A stretch of 33,093 nucleotides of DNA, taken from the NCBI GenBank assembly GCA_023375785.1, contig SZWC01004684.1, forward strand, positions 116,411 to 149,503, written 5' to 3'. Shown piece after piece: positions 28,981 to 33,093 of this stretch. The number at the start of each line of letters is the position of its first letter. The stretch's first letter is position 1. Position numbers and translations under genes: made by a program. Origin of the DNA: Penium margaritaceum (taxonomy: Eukaryota; Streptophyta; Zygnematophyceae; Desmidiales; Peniaceae). The notes under the pieces are model-generated. The model ran no database searches and was not told the origin of the DNA. It worked only from the letters and a program-made list of their open reading frames with translations.

Positions 28981-30744
28981 TCATAGGAGCTCGTGAAGTT
29001 CAGCGATGTCGCGAGCCTATGTCACAAGCTGCCGCTCCAAGGGTGACAGGTCGCCGGCATCGGCTGCGGCATCGTCCGCTGCTGATGTGGGTGGTGTGTC
29101 GGTCGCTGTAGTGGAATGTGCGGAGGCTCGCTCACGCTGCTCGAACCCCTTTTGTAGCCCTTGCGCGACTTTTGTCCAGTTCTTGTGGAGCTTGCACTCC
29201 GTGTAGCGATGTGCTCCTCCGCAGTTGTAGCACTCCCACTGTCGCTTGTCGGTCGACTTTGGAGTATCGTGTCCCTTGCCATCCTTGACATCCCGCCTGT
29301 TGTTCCGCCCCTTCTTCCCTTTAATTGCTACAGCTGTGCCGGTTGCTGCTGCATTGGTCGCTGTCGGCTGCAACGACTGACGGGAGGTGGGAGGAATGGT
29401 GCGTGTGGCCTGGCCTGCTGTGACGGTTGCAGCTGTTGCGCCATGGCGGGCGTCATTTGCTGCTCCCACACCTGCTACGTGGAGGAAGTGCTTGGTGGCC
29501 CATGACAGCAGCAGGCCTTTGTCGGCCATCTCCTGAAGACTCTGGAGGCTGAAGTTGTCGAAGGTTTTTGCGTACTCGCGCCCAACACCAATGCGGATGG
29601 TGTTGAACGCCATGAGTTGACCCGGCCCATTCGTCCCAAGGGCCCTGTACAGCCGCATCGCTCGTCGCCAGTAGTCGGCGGGTGTTTCATGTGTACCCTG
29701 ACGCAAGGAGTTGAAGTCCTCGATACGCTTTGATGTGGTTGCCATGGTCGCGCCTTCAAGAAGTGTGGTTGCAAGGTTCCAGGCGCCACGTGGGTCAGCT
29801 CCGCTGCCAGTGCGGGGATCACCAAGGAAAGGTTCGAAGTCGAGGGTGTACTCCTTTGGGACAACCTTGAGGAGACCGTAGGCTATGCGCGCGGATGACG
29901 TTGTCTGCTGAGGGTCTGTAGTCTGGTACGGACTCCTGTTGTACAGATACACCCCCTCATTGACTGCCCACATGCGGAATTGCGGCTCCCATATGGCGTA
30001 ACTGTTCTCGTGCCGGAAGACGGGAGGATCTGTCTCGAACCACTTTTGGGGCTTGGCGGTCGGCAGAGGTGTCGGGGCAGCTTGTTCGAGGGAAGCAGAC
30101 AAGGGGTCTTCCTTAAGTCTCAGGCTCCGGCGGAGTATCTCGTCCTCTAATGAGGCCAGGTCTGTGGTTGCCCTGAGCGTGTCGCTTAGACTTGCTACAC
30201 CGCTCGATGCAGTTTTGCGCGCCGGGCGGGTCTGACGCCGCTTCTCCAATTGTGCGAGGCGCAGGCGTAGCATACCTTCCTCGTCACTGGTGTCGGAGTC
30301 CGACTCAGGGATATTGTCCGATGGCTCAGCATCGAACGCTCCTAGAGCCGCGTCAACGTCGGTGGCAACCGCACTCTCAATGGGCAATCTGCCCTTGCGC
30401 ACGGCATCACGGAGGAGCTTCTGCTGACTCTCCTGCTGCTGTTGCGACTGCTGCTGCTGCTGTGGCTGCTGCTGTTGCTGAGGCTGCCGCTGCTGCTGCT
30501 GCTGTTGTGGCTAAAGTGCATCCTGAACAAGCTTGAACAGATCTGCCATCTGTTTGGCCGTCTGTTCAGCCTGCTGAGCCTGCTGCTCTCGCAGCTCGCG
30601 TAGACCACGTGCCAGCGCACCAGGGCTAGACGGGGATTCGTCCCGCATTGTGCCCGGCGTGCCGCCCATCACATCGATGGCGACAACACCAGCATCCGTA
30701 GTAGAGCTGGTGCTGCCGACTCCGACAGGTGGGTCCTTCGGCAT
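28981..30744 (-). pseudogene. gag: Copia gag with CCHC-type knuckle (C3)
   Basis: The start is ATG 30744 (MPKDPPVGVG), chosen over an ATG at 30789 because it matches MPKQTP in C2. The order is a likely coiled coil (LARGLRELREQQAQQAEQTA), TAG at 30511, a Gln run, an acidic stretch (SDSDTSDEEGMLRLRLAQLE), and the core (KPQKWFETDPPVFR, WEPQFRMWAVNEGV, FLGDPRTGSGADPRGAWNLA, DYWRRAMRLYRALG). A basic Thr-rich segment leads to the knuckle CYNCGGAHRYTEC (29194-29232), again Cx2Cx3Hx4C. A TAG at 29017 interrupts QLVT*ARDIAELHELL; the last TGA is at 28981. Without the stops gag would run straight into pol. Confidence 0.93.
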
Positions 30745-30806
30745 GCCGACAACTAGGGTGTCGCACGCGTGTACCAGTGTCGCTTGCACAGCCGTTGGAT
30801 GAGACC

Positions 30807-31024
30807 CGCTGCCGAAAAAAATCGGCAGCGTTTACCCTGCCCCAGTGGGCGTGGGTTCAATGTAGAGGCCTAAAAAATTGCCAATGGAGCCCCCCCTGGT
30901 GCCGAAGAATTTTTCGGCAGCGTTTCCGCTGCCCCAGTGGGCGTGGGAAAACTGGTAGGGGTTGTTTTCAGCCTAGAAATCGTCTATGGAGCCCCCCCAC
31001 GCTGCCGAAATTTTTTCGGCAGCG
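30807..31024 (-). repeat. Three tandem palindrome-bearing repeats in the C3 leader
   Basis: Palindromes lie at 30807-30830, about 30898-30922 and 31000-31024, roughly 91-102 bp apart. Each is built on CTGCCGA...TCGGCAG with an A/T loop; the first and third have 9-bp stems. Each is followed on the plus strand by CCAGTGGGCGTGGG. ATGGAGCCCCCC precedes the second and third. The spacers differ. They lie between PBS and gag, so the packaged RNA would carry three similar hairpins. Confidence 0.9.
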
Positions 31025-31774
31025 TTTCCCCCGCTCCAGTGGGCGTGGGAAATCAGGGAGGGGCTTTGGCCGTCGGAAGTGTGTACCTGAACCACCCCCA
31101 CCCAACCCAGGATTAGAGGGGAGCCCAGCTAGCAGGGGGCAGGAAAGACCAAACCAGGTAAGACGGCAAAGCGCCGTCACTGCCGCCGCCAACAATGCTG
31201 CTGCTCCTGCTCCACTGGCAAGGGAGAGGGGTTGCCGTTGCTGCTACGTTGCAGCTGTCGTTGATGCGGCTGCTGTGCAATGTCGCAACCGCCGGCGGCC
31301 GCTGCTGCTCGCTGCTGTACGGCGCCCCTGCTACGGCCACTGCCTCGCACGGCTGCAACCTGCTGCGGCTGCGTAGCAGTCACTATGACTGCGTGCAATG
31401 CCGCACCTGCTGATTGTGCTTGCTCCTTGCTGCAGCACAATGCCGAGGCTGCTGTAGCTGCTCTGCAATGCTATGACTGCTGCTAGCTGCTGCTGCGGGT
31501 GCTGCTCGCTGCTGCTGCTTGGCCGTCACTGCGACTGCTCCTCGCTGCTGCAGCTACCGGCGGCCGCTCTCGCTCGCTGTTGTGCAACCCTGTCGCTGCC
31601 GTCGCTGTTGCGAGCAGCCGCCACCACGGCTGCTGCCTTCGCGCAGCTGCTGCTGCCGCTTCTGCTCTGCGCAGGTGTTGTTCAACTCCGCCGTCAAAGC
31701 GGTTGCAGTCCAGTGGGCCCTCCCAGGACCGTGCTGCGCTCCTCTCGCGCTACGCGACAAGCTTGGCTCGTCTC
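31025..31774 (-). other. Rest of the C3 leader, CTG/CAG-rich
   Basis: No gene seen. From about 31190 to 31690 the plus strand is rich in CTGCTG and TGCTGC triplets, hence CAG-rich in the element's RNA. Several frames on both strands stay open for this reason only. Confidence 0.7.
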
Positions 31775-31786
31775 GCTCGGATACCA
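31775..31786 (-). other. Primer-binding site of C3
   Basis: On the minus strand TGGTATCCGAGC differs from the initiator-methionine complement TGGTATCAGAGC at one base. It directly follows the 23-bp LTR remnant. Confidence 0.8.
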
Positions 31787-31809
31787 AAACAGACACACCC
31801 CGTACCCCT
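31787..31809 (-). repeat. Inner end of the C3 5' LTR (23 bp)
   Basis: Identical to 24371-24393, the outer end of the 3' LTR. Beyond 31809 the match stops abruptly where E4 begins. The next bases of the 3' LTR copy (ending CTAAGGGA on the minus strand) are absent. Confidence 0.85.
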
Positions 31810-32053
31810 TGTTGGTTTGTGTGGCTTCCACCCGTCACGACCGACGCTGGTGGATTATCCATATACCCACATTAAGGGTATATGGTGGAGGAGAGCGTGA
31901 CGACACGACAGGCCTTCGGAGTGTCCCGAGACTTCTCCAGCACGTACGACAGCGCCGGCGAGACACGGTCGATGCGTTCCGGTAGCCCTGTGGGCTTGTC
32001 AGGAGCTAGTAGAGTTTTCTCGGTGGGTTGAGACCCGCGCACCCGGTGGACTA
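31810..32053 (+). repeat. Left arm of a 245-bp inverted repeat
   Basis: From TGTTGGTTTGTG to CGCGCACCCGGTGGAC on the plus strand. It pairs with 32482-32725 at roughly 85-90% by eye; a first block of 36 bases is identical. It contains a short palindrome, ATATACCCAC..GGGTATAT (about 31861-31882). Confidence 0.9.
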
Positions 32054-32206
32054 TACAATTGGAAAATAATTTTAGGGCATGCAGGCCCATGCAAGCACGA
32101 ACATGAGCTCTGTGTGTGAGTGCGATGCAAGACGGCAAGAATTTGGCTAAGTCTGGAATGCTGAATATAAAGAACAAGGATAGTTTACAAATGAGCCCCT
32201 AGCGGG

Positions 32207-32214
32207 CTTATACA
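32207..32214 (-). promoter_or_regulatory. TATA-like box in the E4 LTR
   Basis: On the minus strand GCCCCTGTATAAGCCCGC contains TATAAG in a GC-rich setting, as in many plant LTR promoters. It is framed by GCCCCT and AGGGGC, an inverted pair. It lies in the centre between the two arms, directed towards C3. Confidence 0.45.
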
Positions 32215-32481
32215 GGGGCGCCGGCAGCTAACCGCACCGGGCCCCGTCACCCCTGCTGAACCCAAATGAGTCAACAGGGAGAACACACTGCATACACCAC
32301 GAGAGTAACAAAGGTGGTCTCCTCGAGGCACCGGAACATCTCTCCGAGTGCCCGGGTCTCGACCACCGAGAAAATATGAGCAGTGCCAAAACATCTCGGA
32401 ATCAACGTCCAGACATCACAGACGGCTTTCCGAACATCGGAAGCCCCACAATAGCCATCGGGTCTCCTCGTCGCACCGGTA

Positions 32482-32725
32482 CAGTCAACCGGGTGCGCGG
32501 GTCTGAACCCACCGAGAAAACTCTCCAACCTCCTGACAAGCCCACATGGCTGCCGGAACGCATCGACCGCGTCTCGCCGGCGCTGTCGCAGGTGCTGGAG
32601 AAGTCTCGGTGCATTCCGGAGGCCCGTCGTGTCGTCACGCCCTCCTTTGCCATATACCCCAAATGTGGGTATATCGGTAAACTAGCAGTGTCGGTCGTGA
32701 CGGGTGGAAGCCACACAAACCAACA
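32482..32725 (-). repeat. Right arm of the 245-bp inverted repeat
   Basis: Inverse of 31810-32053; see that entry. Confidence 0.9.
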
Positions 32726-33093
32726 CTCCCCCTGGCTGACATAGCCGTCCACGCCAGAACAAATGAGCGAAGGCATGGAACAACAATGCATGGCAAGCCA
32801 TAACATGCATGAGTCAACTCGCACAAACACACACACACACTCGTCTGGTATCCATCTAGGGTCTCCCTGGACACTGGCACAGCCCACCAAGTGGCTGGGT
32901 CTCGACCATGAGAGGAGTGATGCACACGCACACAAACCAGTGTAATGCACATCATACACATGTCAGAGGACAAGATGGTCTCCTCGTGACACTGGCGGTA
33001 CCAGGGTCCGGGTCTCGACCACTACGAGCAATCCAACTCAATAGTATCATCATCCAAACACAGGATCAAGGGAGGATCTCCTCGTAACACGGG
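32726..33093 (-). mobile_element. 3' end of element E4 with degenerate tandem modules
   Basis: Upstream, on the minus strand, of the polypurine tract AGGGGGAG. It carries repeated modules of about 60 bp, of the form GTGGTCGAGACCC ... CGAGGAGACC, at about 32862-32910, 32974-33035 and 33067 to the edge, spaced about 100-115 bp. Two more copies lie inside the LTR-like block (32312-32378 and 32462-32515). No coding motif is seen before the edge, so the type of element is not shown, but layout and PPT suggest the Copia group. Confidence 0.6.

Larger units (their letters stand above)
24371..31809 (-). mobile_element. Ty1/Copia retrotransposon C3, nearly intact, minus strand
   Basis: Runs right to left: a 23-bp piece of 5' LTR (31787-31809), PBS, leader, gag, protease, integrase, RT, RNase H, polypurine tract and a 549-bp 3' LTR. 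The rest of the 5' LTR should lie beyond E4, outside the window. Gag and pol to the end of integrase are one frame broken by seven stops; a single shift near 27000 leads to RT and RNase H, which have one TAG. Protease DSG, integrase D-D-E, RT YVDD and RNase H acidic residues are all present, so this is the best preserved copy. It is the same lineage as C2. Confidence 0.93.
31810..32725 (-). repeat. 916-bp LTR-like block of E4 with long inverted ends
   Basis: On the minus strand it starts TGTTGGTTTGTGTGGC right after a polypurine tract (AGGGGGAG at 32726-32733), as a 3' LTR would. It ends GCCACACAAACCAACA. The two ends are inverted copies of each other (31810-32053 and 32482-32725), with a 428-bp centre. 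It interrupts the C3 5' LTR. A normal LTR has inverted ends of only a few bases. It could be an LTR with an inverted duplication, or two LTR fragments head to head. Confidence 0.75.

Noticed and set aside
30807..31024. CRISPR-like array from spaced palindromic repeats
   Set aside because: Only three units, with imperfect repeats extending into the spacers, in the leader of a eukaryotic retrotransposon and with no cas genes.
31195..31985. Cys/Leu/Ala-rich frames on the plus strand
   Set aside because: Produced by CTG-type triplet repeats in the C3 leader; no motif, and antisense to the element.

Overview
The window looks like repeat-rich nuclear DNA of a eukaryote, most likely of the green lineage. 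My guess is a streptophyte alga with a large genome, such as a Chara-type charophyte; this is inference only. I see no bacterial operons, no intact host gene, no tRNA or rRNA and no CRISPR array. Nearly everything recognisable is LTR retrotransposon: three Ty1/Copia-type elements (called C1, C2 and C3 here), one Ty3/Gypsy chromovirus (G1), and the end of a further LTR element (E4) entering from the right edge. All are decayed by stops, frameshifts or lost catalytic residues.

Layout. At 1-770 an uninterrupted minus-strand frame rich in Pro, Gly and Gln runs off the left edge. From about 800 to 3140 there is CCGCGG-rich, low-complexity DNA with one long plus-strand frame of unknown meaning. C1 (plus strand) follows: gag 3143-4259, protease-integrase 4800-6240, and the first half of reverse transcriptase to 7344. 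G1 (7345-13166) interrupts C1 inside the RT gene. C1 resumes at about 13171 with the RT active-site region and RNase H, ending at 14349. A 76-bp (CA)n tract and 2.1 kb of gene-free DNA with repeats follow.

C2 (16663-24339, plus strand) is complete in outline. It has a TG...CA LTR, primer-binding site (PBS), CCGCGG-repeat leader, gag, pol, polypurine tract (PPT), second LTR, and a perfect 5-bp target duplication (GTGTA). Twenty-six bases further right the 3' LTR of C3 begins. C3 lies on the minus strand and runs from 24371 past 31786; its protease, integrase, RT and RNase H motifs are all still present. A 916-bp LTR-like block (31810-32725) belonging to E4 sits in C3's 5' LTR, 23 bp from its inner end. 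Its two ends are inverted copies of each other over about 245 bp.

The genes do not form a host pathway. Each element encodes its own gag (particle), protease, integrase, RT and RNase H. What is unusual is the structure: a 916-bp block able to form a very long hairpin, an RNase H segment inverted between 52-bp repeats in G1, tandem palindromes in the C3 leader, a CCGCGG minisatellite in the C2 leader, a 60-70-bp module recurring on both sides of the window, and in-frame stops dominated by TAG at Gln and Trp positions. The last is best explained by cytosine deamination at CAG/CTG.
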